In this document: positions 8,200-18,997 of the stretch, piece by piece
Layout of the letters: each line of letters begins with the position of its first letter
Numbering within the stretch: position 1 is the stretch's first letter
Assembly (NCBI RefSeq): GCF_900117445.1
Contig: NZ_FPEJ01000009.1
Location: 1 to 64,000 of the forward strand
Reading direction: 5' to 3'
DNA: 64,000 bases
DNA from: Hyphomicrobium sp. NDB2Meth4
GTDB taxonomy: Bacteria; Pseudomonadota; Alphaproteobacteria; Rhizobiales; Hyphomicrobiaceae
Translations under genes and position numbers: made by a program
The notes under the pieces: generated by a model
The model's input: the letters and a program-made list of their open reading frames with translations, nothing else
Databases searched by the model: none
What the model was told of the DNA's origin: nothing

Positions 8200-8529
8200 A
8201 TGCACTGGACAGCTATCGGCACGCTTTCCGACATCCCCCAACGCGGCGCCCGCTGCATCGAGACACCCGAGGGAAAGATCGCAATATTTCGCACCGGCGA
8301 TAACAGGGTGTTCGCGATCGATGACCACTGCCCTCACAAAGGCGGTCCCCTCAGCCAGGGCATCGTGCATGGCGCGTCAGTCACCTGCCCACTGCACAGC
8401 TGGGTGATCTCGCTCGAAACCGGCAAAGCCCTCGGTGCCGATGAAGGATGCGTCAGAACCATCCCAGTCAAAGTCGAGGATGGAAAGCTCTACGTCGCAC
8501 TCAACCTGAATGCCGAGCGCGCGGCCTGA
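8200..8529 (+). CDS. nirD: Nitrite reductase small subunit, Rieske-type
   Basis: 109 residues. The Rieske [2Fe-2S] ligands are both intact: CPHKGGPL at about 43-50 and CPLHSW at about 62-67. This is the NirD/NasG partner that works with NirB in passing electrons to the siroheme. The ATG at 8200 lies four bases after the nirB stop, with GCGGAG overlapping the end of nirB. An open frame extends upstream into nirB but is only a shadow. nasC starts two bases after the stop, so the three reductase genes are tightly coupled. Confidence 0.92.
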   Translation: MHWTAIGTLSDIPQRGARCIETPEGKIAIFRTGDNRVFAIDDHCPHKGGPLSQGIVHGASVTCPLHSWVISLETGKALGADEGCVRTIPVKVEDGKLYVALNLNAERAA

Positions 8530-8531
8530 CC

Positions 8532-11222
8532 ATGGACATGTCAGCCCCACGCTCGATCAAAACTACGTGCCCCTACTGTGGCGTCGGCTGCGGCGTCATC
8601 GCCCAGATTGGCAGCGATGGAGACGTCAGCGTGCGCGGCGATGCTACGCATCCGGCCAACTTCGGCCGTCTGTGCTCTAAGGGATTTTCCCTGGCGGAGA
8701 CCATCGACCTAGACGATAGGCTCTTAACGCCTCAGGTGCACGGCGCCCGCACCGACTGGGAGACGGCTCTCAATCTCGTTGCAGGGAGGTTCAACGAAAC
8801 GATCCGCGAGCATGGGCCCGGTTCGGTCGCGTTCTACGTCTCCGGTCAACTCCTGACCGAGGACTACTACGTCGCCAACAAACTGATGAAGGGCTTCATC
8901 GGTTCGGCGAATATCGATACCAACTCCCGCCTCTGCATGGCGTCCTCGGTCGCAGGCCACCGCCGTGCATTCGGTTCCGACACCGTGCCGGGCTGCTATG
9001 AGGATCTGGAGATAGCCGACCTCGTTGTGCTCGTCGGCTCCAACCTCGCCTGGTGTCACCCTGTGCTCTACCAGCGCTTGGTTGCCGCAAAAGAAAAGCG
9101 GCCTCACATGAAGGTCGTCCTGATCGATCCACGCCGCACCGCGACGGCGGACATTGCCGATCTGCACCTGCCTATCAAGCCCGACGGTGACGTGGCGCTC
9201 TTTCTCGGGCTGTTGCGCCACCTCGCCCGCAATCGCGCCATCGACCGAAAATTCGTCGGCCGCCACACCAATGGATTCGACGAGGCGCTGCGGATTGCAA
9301 ACACCCTCGACCTCTATGCCCTCGTGCGCCTCACGGGACTTTCCGCGCCATCGTTGCAGGCATTCTTCGAGTTATTTGCAAAGACGGAGCGCACGGTCAC
9401 GGTCTATAGCCAGGGCGTCAATCAGTCCGTAGCAGGCACCGACAAAGTCAACGCAATCATCAACTGTCACCTCGCTACGGGCCGCGTCGGACGGCCCGGC
9501 ACGGGACCGTTCTCTGTCACCGGCCAGCCGAATGCCATGGGCGGGCGCGAGGTCGGCGGCCTGGCCAACATGCTCGCCGCACACATGACGATCGAGAGCC
9601 CGGCCGACCGCGACCGCGTCCAGCGGTTCTGGCAATCACCGACCATAGCGGTCAAACCAGGCCTGAAGGCAGTAGATATGTTCCGCGCCGTTGCCGACGG
9701 GCGCATCAAGGCATTGTGGATCATGGCCACCAACCCGGTGGTCTCGATGCCGGACGCTGAGAGCGTTGCAGAAGCTATCCGCGCTTGTCCCTTTGTTGTC
9801 GTCTCCGACGTCACCGCAACGACGGAAACGGCCAAGCTTGCGCATGTCCTTTTGCCGGCCGCCGCCTGGGGTGAAAAGAACGGCACCGTCACCAACTCCG
9901 AACGGCGCATATCACGTCAGCGTAGTTTCATGCCCCCCGCAGGCGACGCGCGACCCGATTGGTGGATCATAAGCGAAGTAGCATGTCGGATGGGTCACGC
10001 AGGCGGTTTCACTTACTCCGAGCCGGCCGAAATTTTTGCTGAGCACGCGGCGTTGTCGCGCTTCGAGAATGCTGGCACGCGCGACTTCGACATCGGCAGC
10101 TGTGCGAATATCGACTCCGAAAGCTACGACGATCTCGCCCCGTTCCAGTGGCCCCGCCCCGCGGACCGCGCTTCCTCGCAGCGCATGCTCGGCGACGGCC
10201 AATTCTTTACTCCTGACCGGAAGGCCCGCTTCGTCACGGTCGAGGTTGCATCAAACACACCGCCACACCCCGGTTTTCCATTCACTCTCAACACGGGCCG
10301 CGTGCGGGACCATTGGCACACCATGACGCGCACGGGCAAAAGTTCGCGCCTGTCGCAGCACTATGCCGAGCCGTTTGTCGAAATTCATCCAGACGACGCC
10401 GCTCGCCTGCACATTGGTGATGCCGACCTCGTGCGCGTATCCACCGGGCTCGGCGCCATCATCGTGCGTGCACTGCTAACCTCGCGTCAGCAAATCGGTT
10501 CGATTTTCGTGCCCATGCACTGGAACGACGTGTTCGCCTCGCGTGCGCGCGTTGACGTCCTGATAGAGGGACGAACGGACCACTCCTCCGGCCAGCCAGC
10601 CCTGAAAACTATGGCCGCGCGCATGGAACGTTTCGTTGCCCAATCCTACGGCTTTGCCGTGCTTCGGCGCCGGCCGGCAATGGTCGACGCGACGTACTGG
10701 TCCCTCGCCAAATGTAACGGCGGGTGGCGGGTCGAGTTGGCATTTGGCATCGATCCAGACGACTGGACACAATTCATGCGAACGCTCGTCGGCGCGAACG
10801 TCGAAACGGTCGCCTATCGTGACGGACAGGCCGGGCATCAGCGCTTCGCCTGCTACGAGAATGGCACGCTCGAGGGTCTGCTCTTTCTCGCGTCGGAGCC
10901 GGTAGCCGTCTCACGAGAATGGGCTGTATCCCAACTCACCGCGCCACAAGCGTCTGCGCGCAAGCGCAGCACCATCCTCTCAGGCCGTCCCGGAGCAGAC
11001 GCCCTCGATCGTGGACCCACTGTTTGTGCCTGCTTTGGTGTCGGCATCAATGAAATCGGGGAAGCATTCGCGCGAGGCTGCACGAGCGTCGCCGCAGTCG
11101 GCGCCGCAACGCAAGCCGGAACGAATTGCGGCTCCTGCCGCTCCGAGATCCGCAACATCATCGAACAGAAGTCGGCAATGCTAATGACACAGGCGCCGAA
11201 AGCTCTCGTGACGTCGAGCTAG
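8532..11222 (+). CDS. nasC: Assimilatory nitrate reductase, molybdopterin catalytic subunit
   Basis: 896 residues. N-terminal [4Fe-4S] ligands are CPYCGVGC (Cys13, 16, 20) and GRLCSKG (Cys48). The Mo-bis-MGD oxidoreductase body follows, with SRLCMASSV and the GxTNxxGGREVGGLANM-type region. The molydopterin-dinucleotide-binding domain appears near residue 580 (TLNTGRVRDHWHTMTRTG). The C-terminus adds a BFD-like [2Fe-2S] module with CACFGVG and TNCGSCRS (about residues 830-875), typical of the NasA/NasC assimilatory type. It reduces cytoplasmic nitrate to nitrite; no twin-arginine signal is present. ATG 8532 follows the nirD stop by two bases. In Klebsiella nomenclature this is nasA. Confidence 0.94.
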   Translation: MDMSAPRSIKTTCPYCGVGCGVIAQIGSDGDVSVRGDATHPANFGRLCSKGFSLAETIDLDDRLLTPQVHGARTDWETALNLVAGRFNETIREHGPGSVAFYVSGQLLTEDYYVANKLMKGFIGSANIDTNSRLCMASSVAGHRRAFGSDTVPGCYEDLEIADLVVLVGSNLAWCHPVLYQRLVAAKEKRPHMKVVLIDPRRTATADIADLHLPIKPDGDVALFLGLLRHLARNRAIDRKFVGRHTNGFDEALRIANTLDLYALVRLTGLSAPSLQAFFELFAKTERTVTVYSQGVNQSVAGTDKVNAIINCHLATGRVGRPGTGPFSVTGQPNAMGGREVGGLANMLAAHMTIESPADRDRVQRFWQSPTIAVKPGLKAVDMFRAVADGRIKALWIMATNPVVSMPDAESVAEAIRACPFVVVSDVTATTETAKLAHVLLPAAAWGEKNGTVTNSERRISRQRSFMPPAGDARPDWWIISEVACRMGHAGGFTYSEPAEIFAEHAALSRFENAGTRDFDIGSCANIDSESYDDLAPFQWPRPADRASSQRMLGDGQFFTPDRKARFVTVEVASNTPPHPGFPFTLNTGRVRDHWHTMTRTGKSSRLSQHYAEPFVEIHPDDAARLHIGDADLVRVSTGLGAIIVRALLTSRQQIGSIFVPMHWNDVFASRARVDVLIEGRTDHSSGQPALKTMAARMERFVAQSYGFAVLRRRPAMVDATYWSLAKCNGGWRVELAFGIDPDDWTQFMRTLVGANVETVAYRDGQAGHQRFACYENGTLEGLLFLASEPVAVSREWAVSQLTAPQASARKRSTILSGRPGADALDRGPTVCACFGVGINEIGEAFARGCTSVAAVGAATQAGTNCGSCRSEIRNIIEQKSAMLMTQAPKALVTSS

Positions 11223-11230
11223 GAGACCAG

Positions 11231-12133
11231 ATGCGCAACGCTTTGATACTGTCGCCAACACTAGGGGACCTGCTCGCCACGCTTCTTCAGCGCGTGGGCA
11301 CCATTATGCGCAACAAGATTGCATCTCATAGCGGCGAATCAACCCCGACCGCGAGAGCAGGCAGCCAGCACGCTCACGTATCGCTAGTCGGCGCGGGGCC
11401 CGGCGATCCGCAGCTCGTTACGCTCAAGGCGTTACGCGCGCTGCAGAGCGCCGACGTCATCTTGCACGATCAGCTCGTTTCGGCCGAGGTTCTTGCCATG
11501 GCTCCAACGCACGTCGAGCGTATTGACGTCGGTAAGAAAGGCTACGGCCGCGCCTGCCGCCAATCCGACATCAACGCCCTGATGGTCGGCCTCGCATCTG
11601 CAGGCCGCCGTGTCGTTCGCCTCAAGGCCGGCGACCCGCTGATGTTCGGGCGCCTCGACGAGGAGATCGCGGCGCTAGAGCACGCTGGCATCGGATACAC
11701 GGTCATTCCCGGCATCTCGGCAGCCCAAGGGGCAGCCAGCGCATTAGGCATCGGACTGACGCGCCGCCGTGGCGCCCGCCGCTTCCAGGCCATCACTGGC
11801 CACGCCGCCGAAGGACAATTGCCGCACGATTTCGATTGGGCCGGTCTCGCCGATCCAAAGGCCACTACGGCCGTATACATGCCTAAGGCTACGCTCGGAA
11901 CTTTGTGTAGCGAGTTACAGCGGCGTGGTCTCGCCGCATCGCATCCGGCGGTCGCCGTTTTCAACGCGACGCGTACCGATCAGCAGATCGTTGGCGGCAC
12001 GCTGGCCACGCTGGCGCAGCACATCGCGGCGGTCGAAAGCGGGGCACCGTGCATCATTTTAATCGGCGTGCGCGCGGAACATCATGCGAAAGCTATCGCA
12101 GGGTCGCCGGTGACCGCCTGCTTGAATGCGTGA
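11231..12133 (+). CDS. cobA: Uroporphyrinogen-III C-methyltransferase
   Basis: 300 residues with the SUMT signatures VGAGPGDPQLVTLKAL (about residue 52), LKAGDPLMFGR (about 133) and VIPGISAAQGAA (about 160). It methylates uroporphyrinogen III to precorrin-2, feeding siroheme for NirB and possibly cobalamin. The oxidase and ferrochelatase part of CysG is absent, so those steps must be encoded elsewhere. ATG 11231 has AGGAG six bases upstream, overlapping the nasC stop region; a later ATG at 11307 would also keep the whole domain. The N-terminal ~45 residues before the domain are unusual and may not be translated. Confidence 0.9.
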   Translation: MRNALILSPTLGDLLATLLQRVGTIMRNKIASHSGESTPTARAGSQHAHVSLVGAGPGDPQLVTLKALRALQSADVILHDQLVSAEVLAMAPTHVERIDVGKKGYGRACRQSDINALMVGLASAGRRVVRLKAGDPLMFGRLDEEIAALEHAGIGYTVIPGISAAQGAASALGIGLTRRRGARRFQAITGHAAEGQLPHDFDWAGLADPKATTAVYMPKATLGTLCSELQRRGLAASHPAVAVFNATRTDQQIVGGTLATLAQHIAAVESGAPCIILIGVRAEHHAKAIAGSPVTACLNA

Positions 12134-12160
12134 AAGAAGCGTGGAGCGTAAATCAGCGTC

Positions 12161-13429
12161 ATGAGCAGAGCAGAAGTAGCTTTTCGCGTCGCCTTCGTCA
12201 GTGCGTGCCTCTTTCTTGCTGAGCGCGCCGGAGCGGCAGATCTTGGCGGCGATTGCTGCGCTGACCTTGAACAACGCATCGTCCAGCTGGAGGCGACAAC
12301 GGCGCGCAAAGGCAACCGCAAGGTGTCAATGACCATTACCGGCTACGTCACAAAGCAGATCATGTTCTGGAACGACGGCGTCGAGAGCAACGCCTATATC
12401 TCGGATATCGGTCCAACGCAGGCGACCAACTTCCGCGTCACCGGAGAGGCATCGAGCTCACCAGGACTGACGGCGGGCTACATGATCCGCATCCAGGATC
12501 TCACCGACAACCCTATGGGGTCCAGCCAAAACGTACCGAGCACGAACCAGGGCCTCAACGTGCAGATGGCGAACTGGTACGTCGCCAGCAAGCAACTGGG
12601 CAAGCTCAGCTTGGGGAAGAATGCGCTCGCCGCGAAGAGCGCCGCCATGTTCACCGACCTTTCTGGTACGCAGGTCATCGCCAACTACGTACTGTTCGAT
12701 GGTGGGGCATTCTTTCTGCGCTCGAACGGTGCGCTGACAAATCTGCGTTGGGGTGATTTCGGCTACTGCTACGCTCAACAGAGGCCGTGGGGTGGAGACT
12801 GCGACGGCATCGTTATGAACGGGATACGTTATGACAGCCCGACTTTCGCAGGCTTCTCGACATCGGCGAGTTGGGGCGAAGACGACGACTGGGAGATCGC
12901 AGCCCGCTACGCCGGTCAGGTCAGCGGCTTCAAACTTGCGTTCGGGATCGGCTACTCGGTTAACACTGACGTGAATACGCAGCCGCCGCCAGTTTCGGTG
13001 CGCAAGAATTCGGAATATTTTCAAGCGGGAGGCTACGCACAACACCTCGCCACCGGTCTGTTTCTTCATGCCGCCTATGGCTCAGAAGACAATCACGGCG
13101 AGCGCACACTGGCAGGATTCACCGAGCCCAACTCCCACCAATGGTACCTGAAGGGCGGCATCCGTCGTCAATGGTCGCCCCTCGGCTCAACCGTCATTTA
13201 CGGCGAGTACGGCGCCTACATCGATCAACTATCGCCCACGGCATTAGCAGCGGGCGCCACATCGAGTGAGTTCGAGCGGTTTGGGTTTGGTTTTGTGCAG
13301 GAAGTCGACGCTGCGTCGATGTCTCTTTGGATCAAATATCGCGAGCATCACGCCGACATAGACGGCGCCTCCATCGGGGACATTGACGACTTCCGTTACG
13401 TCTCGACCGGCGCGCTGATCAACTTCTAG
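12161..13429 (+). CDS. Porin, alphaproteobacterial porin-2 family
   Basis: 422 residues. A signal peptide is visible (hydrophobic core AFVSACLFLAERAGA, cleavage before about residue 26). A short coiled-coil-like segment (CADLEQRIVQLEA) is followed by SMTITGYVTKQIMFWNDG, the usual opening strand of porin_2 proteins, and alternating beta strands to a C-terminal Phe (ALINF), the BAM recognition end. It lies 27 bases after cobA in the same direction, so it probably belongs to the nitrate operon and gives outer-membrane passage for nitrate or nitrite. Substrate preference is inferred from context only. Confidence 0.88.
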   Translation: MSRAEVAFRVAFVSACLFLAERAGAADLGGDCCADLEQRIVQLEATTARKGNRKVSMTITGYVTKQIMFWNDGVESNAYISDIGPTQATNFRVTGEASSSPGLTAGYMIRIQDLTDNPMGSSQNVPSTNQGLNVQMANWYVASKQLGKLSLGKNALAAKSAAMFTDLSGTQVIANYVLFDGGAFFLRSNGALTNLRWGDFGYCYAQQRPWGGDCDGIVMNGIRYDSPTFAGFSTSASWGEDDDWEIAARYAGQVSGFKLAFGIGYSVNTDVNTQPPPVSVRKNSEYFQAGGYAQHLATGLFLHAAYGSEDNHGERTLAGFTEPNSHQWYLKGGIRRQWSPLGSTVIYGEYGAYIDQLSPTALAAGATSSEFERFGFGFVQEVDAASMSLWIKYREHHADIDGASIGDIDDFRYVSTGALINF

Positions 13430-13497
13430 GGCGATTCAAGCTGTCTTGGCGAAGCTCGAGGAGGATTCATTAGTCAATCGAGGTCTCGTTACCACTG

Positions 13498-14879
<1,382 letters not shown>

Positions 14880-15321
14880 GACGTCCTCAGAGCATGAGTC
14901 AGCGCACGAATGACGCGTGGCGCACGCGTCACCCCGCACGATCCGTGCTCTTGAAAGTTCGGAAAAAAGGAGATGAAGGTCCCGGCTTCTCGCGCGCGGA
15001 GGCGCGCTCAGGCCGGGCTACGAGCCTGCGGCTTCTCGACCCTCTTGGGGGAGCTTCAGATGGTATGCGAGCATGCTCATGCCTAAATAATGGGCAGATT
15101 AAATTCGCGTGTCAACGACCGTCTGACGAGGCTGGCGGTGGCGCTGCGCGCTGGAATATTCAGTCACTTATCCAAAGCTGAATTGCGCGTCCGCCTTGTT
15201 GCCCCGGGACCGCGGTGTCACGCTTGCGGCTGCATTCTGCAAGGCTCCGGCAGGTGGCGACACTTTTGCGTCGCGCGACATTTCTGGCCGGGGTGTCACA
15301 AACTGAGGGAGGTTGACCACC
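14880..15321. repeat. Intergenic region with a large GC palindrome
   Basis: Between the divergent rnk and FkbM genes. CCCGGC (14981-14986) pairs with GCCGGG (15012-15017), and an inner CGCGCGC/GGCGCGC pair lies between them, giving a long stem with internal bulges. No T-run follows, so it looks more like a REP-type palindrome than a terminator. Both promoters should lie here, but I could not assign -35/-10 boxes with confidence. No credible gene is present. Confidence 0.4.
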
Positions 15322-16110
15322 TTGGTTGCAACGATTGATCGCGCGCGCCTAGTTGCCCGGGGCACTGCACGCGCAAAGCGGCTTATCGATAATGTGCTGG
15401 AGTCGGTAAGCCCAGTCTATCGAGGACATCAGGATCAAGTCTTCGGCGCCACAAGCTACGCGCAATGTGGCGAGGATCTCATCGCCGCGAACGTCTTCAA
15501 GCTGCTGGGCGTGGAGCGCCCCAGCTACCTCGATATCGGCGGGCATCATCCGCTCCACTGCAGCAACACGGCGTTCTTCTATATGGCCGGCAGCCGCGGC
15601 GTGGTCATCGAGGCCAACCCTGACTTGATCGCTCCTTACCGCGCCGCGCGTCCCGAGGACCTCGTGGTCAACGTCGGCGCGGCAAGCCGTAGCGGCCATA
15701 TGAAGTACTATCGCATCGACAGAACGAGCGGCCGGAACTCGTTCTCAGAGGAGTCGGCGCGTGCGTTCGTCGAGGCGTACCCCCAGTTCCGCATCCAGGA
15801 TGTGCTCGATATCGAGGTCTGCAGCCTGGGGGAGATCATCGAACGCTACTGCAACGGGCGCTTTCCCGATTTTCTCAGCATCGATGTCGAAGGGCTAGAT
15901 ACCGAGATCCTGCGATCGTACGACTTCGCGACGCGCCCGATGGTTATCTGCGCGGAGTTCGTCAGTGCTGGCAGCGAAGCCGGCGATTCGATATCGAGCG
16001 TGCTCAGCGCGCACGGCTATCTGCTTTACGCACGCACGTGGGGCAACGGCATCTATCTGACGCAAGAGGTAGCGCGGCAGCTCAGCATCCCCTCGGCGGC
16101 GAGCAAATAG
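15322..16110 (+). CDS. FkbM-family SAM-dependent methyltransferase
   Basis: About 262 residues. Motifs of the FkbM class I methyltransferase fold: YLDIGGHHP (SAM-binding loop, about residue 70), GVVIEANPDL (acidic residue contacting the ribose, about 95), LVVNVGAAS and FLSIDVEGLDTEIL (about 185). Such enzymes usually O-methylate sugars in surface glycans or polyketides; the acceptor is unknown here. The start is uncertain: TTG 15322 has a GAGGGAGG site nine bases upstream, while TTG 15313 is in frame but too close to it. It stands alone, with no glycan cluster nearby. Confidence 0.8.
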   Translation: MVATIDRARLVARGTARAKRLIDNVLESVSPVYRGHQDQVFGATSYAQCGEDLIAANVFKLLGVERPSYLDIGGHHPLHCSNTAFFYMAGSRGVVIEANPDLIAPYRAARPEDLVVNVGAASRSGHMKYYRIDRTSGRNSFSEESARAFVEAYPQFRIQDVLDIEVCSLGEIIERYCNGRFPDFLSIDVEGLDTEILRSYDFATRPMVICAEFVSAGSEAGDSISSVLSAHGYLLYARTWGNGIYLTQEVARQLSIPSAASK

Positions 16111-16308
16111 GCTTCGGATTACGGGCGGCTCCGGCTGCCCGTCCGCGCATCGGACGTTACGCCTGTTTATTTAGCCAATTACTTGCGCCGCGGGCCGCCT
16201 GCAGCGCGACCCAGCCATTGCTTATGACGGGTCGATAAAGCCAGCCTGTGCGACAGGTGTTCCCATCTAAGACCAACAGCTTCCCGGGACAGTCTCTCTG
16301 GCACTTTA

Positions 16309-16326
16309 CGGATGTTATAACATCCG
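16309..16326 (+). promoter_or_regulatory. Candidate Zur box (perfect 18-bp palindrome)
   Basis: CGGATGTTATAACATCCG is a perfect palindrome centred between 16317 and 16318. Its core ATGTTATAACAT matches the general Zur operator pattern of proteobacteria. It lies 35 bases before the start of a COG0523 GTPase gene, where repression would be effective. The context (zinc-type GTPase, DUF1826, zinc enzyme FolE) supports zinc control. Fur-family relatives bind similar sites, so the exact regulator is inferred. Confidence 0.65.
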
Positions 16327-16360
16327 ATATGGATCGACTCAGCCAAGGAGAACCCCAGCC

Positions 16361-17620
16361 ATGGATCGCGATCTCAGCGCCCACCTTCAGACCGCATCGC
16401 AGGAGCCCGACGGGCGCCTGCCCGTGACAGTGCTTTCCGGCTTTCTCGGCGCCGGCAAGACGACACTGCTCAATCACGTCCTCAACAACCGCGAGGGACG
16501 GAAAGTGGCGGTGATCGTCAACGACATGAGCGAGGTGAACATCGACGCCGACCTCGTCATGGGCGGTGGCGCGAACCTGTCGCGCACCGAGGAAACGCTG
16601 GTTGAGATGTCGAACGGATGCATTTGCTGCACGCTGCGCGATGACCTGCTGAAGGAAGTTGATCGGCTGGCGAGGGATGGGCGCTACGACTATTTGCTGA
16701 TCGAGTCGACGGGTATCGCCGAGCCGCTGCCGGTGGCGGCGACATTCGAGTTCCGCGATGAGGAGGGTAAGAGCCTTTCAGATATTGCGCGGCTCGACAC
16801 CATGGTGACGGTCGTCGATGCGGCGAACCTTCTGCGCGATTATTCCTCGCAAGACTTTTTGAAAGACCGCGGCGAGGTCGCCGGCGAAGAAGATGAGCGC
16901 TCGCTGGTCGGGCTGCTCGTCGAGCAGATCGAGTTTGCCGATGTGGTTGTGCTGAACAAGACAGACGTCGCCGCGCCTCGCGAAGTCGAGCTAGCAAAAT
17001 CGATCGTGCGGGCGCTCAACGCCGATGCACGGATCATCGAAACGAACCACGGGAAGGTGGCGCTCGGCGATATCCTGGATACGGGCCTCTTCTCGTTCGA
17101 CGCTGCGCATCAGCACCCGACGTGGTTCAAGGAGCTGAACGGCTTCAAGGAGCATCAGCCGGAGACCGAGGAGTACGGTATATCGAGCTTCGTTTATCGA
17201 GCTCGTGGTCCGTTCGAGCCGGCAAAGCTGCACGCGTTCTTCGGCAAATCCTGGCCGGGCGTTGTGCGCGCGAAAGGTTTCTTCTGGCTCGCATCCCGCC
17301 CAGCCTTCGTCGGCGAGATGTCCCAGGCAGGCCCGCTCGTGCGGACAGAAGCCATGGGTTACTGGTGGGCCGCCGTGCCGAAGAAGAACTGGCCTGATGA
17401 CGATGCGCTCGTAGCGCGCATCAAGAAGGGCTGGCACGCGCAGTGGGGCGACCGGCGACAAGAGCTGGTATTTATCGGCACTGGCGAGATGGATGAGGCG
17501 CGCATCAGGACAGAACTCGACGCGTGCCTGATGAAGTTGCCCGAGACCGGCGAGGTGGACACCAAAGCGTGGTTGCGCCTCGATGATCCATTCCCGCGCT
17601 GGCAACGAGATGCGGCCTGA
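16361..17620 (+). CDS. COG0523 (CobW/ZigA-type) GTP-dependent metallochaperone
   Basis: 419 residues. Walker [15 protein letters not shown] (about residue 27), the EMSNGCICC metal motif (CxCC, about 85), IESTGIAEP Walker B region, and the NKTD guanine motif (about 190). A CobW C-terminal domain follows ([13 protein letters not shown], about 270). Proteins of this branch are Zur-regulated zinc chaperones that deliver Zn to client enzymes under shortage. ATG 16361 has AAGGAG upstream. The stop shares a base with the next start (TGATG). The palindrome at 16309-16326 lies in the leader. Cobalamin-type CobW is less likely because no cobalamin genes adjoin it. Confidence 0.85.
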   Translation: MDRDLSAHLQTASQEPDGRLPVTVLSGFLGAGKTTLLNHVLNNREGRKVAVIVNDMSEVNIDADLVMGGGANLSRTEETLVEMSNGCICCTLRDDLLKEVDRLARDGRYDYLLIESTGIAEPLPVAATFEFRDEEGKSLSDIARLDTMVTVVDAANLLRDYSSQDFLKDRGEVAGEEDERSLVGLLVEQIEFADVVVLNKTDVAAPREVELAKSIVRALNADARIIETNHGKVALGDILDTGLFSFDAAHQHPTWFKELNGFKEHQPETEEYGISSFVYRARGPFEPAKLHAFFGKSWPGVVRAKGFFWLASRPAFVGEMSQAGPLVRTEAMGYWWAAVPKKNWPDDDALVARIKKGWHAQWGDRRQELVFIGTGEMDEARIRTELDACLMKLPETGEVDTKAWLRLDDPFPRWQRDAA

Positions 17621-18291
17621 TGAGCACCCTCTTCAAACGCTACCAGTTCGCCGGCGCCAGCCTGCCGATAAGCTCCCACGTCTACGCGTCCGATCTGCCG
17701 AGCCTGCTGCGCCGCTGGAGCGAGCCCGGCTGCCGGCTTGCCCTCTGGCAACGCCAACCCGCGCCGGACTTGGTGCGGCGGCTCGATGCTCTTGCATTCG
17801 AAGCGCTGCCCACGGGCCGCTTCGTTTCGACGCCTGAAGAGGCTGGCCGAAAGTTAAATGCATGCCTGCTTGCAAGTCCGTTGAGCGATGCAAAGCTCAT
17901 TACCGCACTGAGCCACGACATGGCGCATCTCGTCACGCTGTTCGCCAGCGCCACGTCAGCGAACGAAGTCGAAGTGCGCATAGAGGCCGTGCGCGATGAT
18001 GCGTGCCGGAAGTTCCATGCCGACGTTACGCTCGGTCGCCTCGTTTCGACATACGTCGGGCCTGGAACGGTGTGGGTGCCCGCGGAAAATGCCGCGGACG
18101 CCTTGAGCCTGCAGGACGACTATGCCGGCCCGCAGGAGCAGATGCCGCGATTTTCGGTGGGGATCATGGGCGGATCCGAGACGGCCGAGAAAGCACTGGT
18201 GCATCGGTCGCCGCGCATTGCCGGCACCGGCGCATTCAGACTGTTCTTTTGCGTCGATCGCCCGATCCGCCCCCGCGCCACGCTGCATTGA
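17620..18291 (+). CDS. DUF1826 protein
   Basis: 223 residues of DUF1826, a family often found directly downstream of zinc-type COG0523 GTPases. The conserved block [21 protein letters not shown] (in part, about residues 125-145) and a GTVWVP stretch are visible, with His and Asp that could bind metal. No signal peptide or membrane segment. The function of the family is unknown; context suggests zinc homeostasis or service to a client of the GTPase. The ATG overlaps the preceding stop by one base, so the two are translationally coupled. Confidence 0.75.
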   Translation: MSTLFKRYQFAGASLPISSHVYASDLPSLLRRWSEPGCRLALWQRQPAPDLVRRLDALAFEALPTGRFVSTPEEAGRKLNACLLASPLSDAKLITALSHDMAHLVTLFASATSANEVEVRIEAVRDDACRKFHADVTLGRLVSTYVGPGTVWVPAENAADALSLQDDYAGPQEQMPRFSVGIMGGSETAEKALVHRSPRIAGTGAFRLFFCVDRPIRPRATLH

Positions 18292-18320
18292 AGAAAAACA
18301 AAAACAGGAGGTCATCGGCG

Positions 18321-18944
18321 ATGGATGCCGTCGTAGCGAACCCGTCACGTCCCCACCGGGCCAAGCCGACGCGAGAGAGCGCCGAGGCCGCCGTGCGCAC
18401 GCTGATCGAATGGGCGGGCGATGATCCTGACCGCGAGGGTCTGCTTGGAACACCGGGACGCGTGGTGCGCGCGTATGAAGAGTTCTTCTCCGGTTACGGG
18501 GAAGACCCCGTCGAGATTCTGCGAACGACATTCGAGGAGGCCGCCGGCTACGATGAGATCGTGATGCTGCGCGACATTCGCCTCGAATCCCATTGCGAGC
18601 ACCACATCGTGCCGATCATCGGGCGTGCGCACGTTGCCTATTACCCTTCGCGGCGCGTGGTCGGCATCTCCAAGCTCGCGCGGCTCGTGGAGATCTACGC
18701 CAAGCGGCTGCAGATTCAGGAAGTGCTGACGGCTCAGGTTGCCGATGCGATCGACACCGTTCTAAAGCCGCGCGGGGTGGCGGTCGTCATCGAAGCGGCG
18801 CACCAGTGCATGACGACTCGCGGCATCAAGAAACCGGGTGTCGTTACCATCACCAGCCGCATGCTCGGTTGCTTCAAGACGGAACCTGAAACGCGAGCCG
18901 AGTTTTATCGGCTCGCCTCGGCACGACCGCTCGATCCGGCATAA
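18321..18944 (+). CDS. folE: GTP cyclohydrolase I (type IA)
   Basis: 207 residues. The zinc ligands are present: Cys and His in [11 protein letters not shown] (about residue 93) and Cys in [10 protein letters not shown] (about 165). The substrate-binding block [19 protein letters not shown] is intact. It converts GTP to dihydroneopterin triphosphate for folate or other pterins. ATG 18321 has a very good AGGAGG eight bases upstream. It follows the DUF1826 gene by 29 bases in an operon headed by a Zur-like box. Usually the zinc-independent FolE2 (type IB) is the zinc-regulated copy, so a zinc-dependent IA enzyme here is noteworthy and may be the client of the GTPase. Confidence 0.92.
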   Translation: MDAVVANPSRPHRAKPTRESAEAAVRTLIEWAGDDPDREGLLGTPGRVVRAYEEFFSGYGEDPVEILRTTFEEAAGYDEIVMLRDIRLESHCEHHIVPIIGRAHVAYYPSRRVVGISKLARLVEIYAKRLQIQEVLTAQVADAIDTVLKPRGVAVVIEAAHQCMTTRGIKKPGVVTITSRMLGCFKTEPETRAEFYRLASARPLDPA

Positions 18945-18997
18945 CAGAGCGATGGTCACGAGCATTGGTGCGCGTCATCGAGCCGGTGCCCCCGCGA

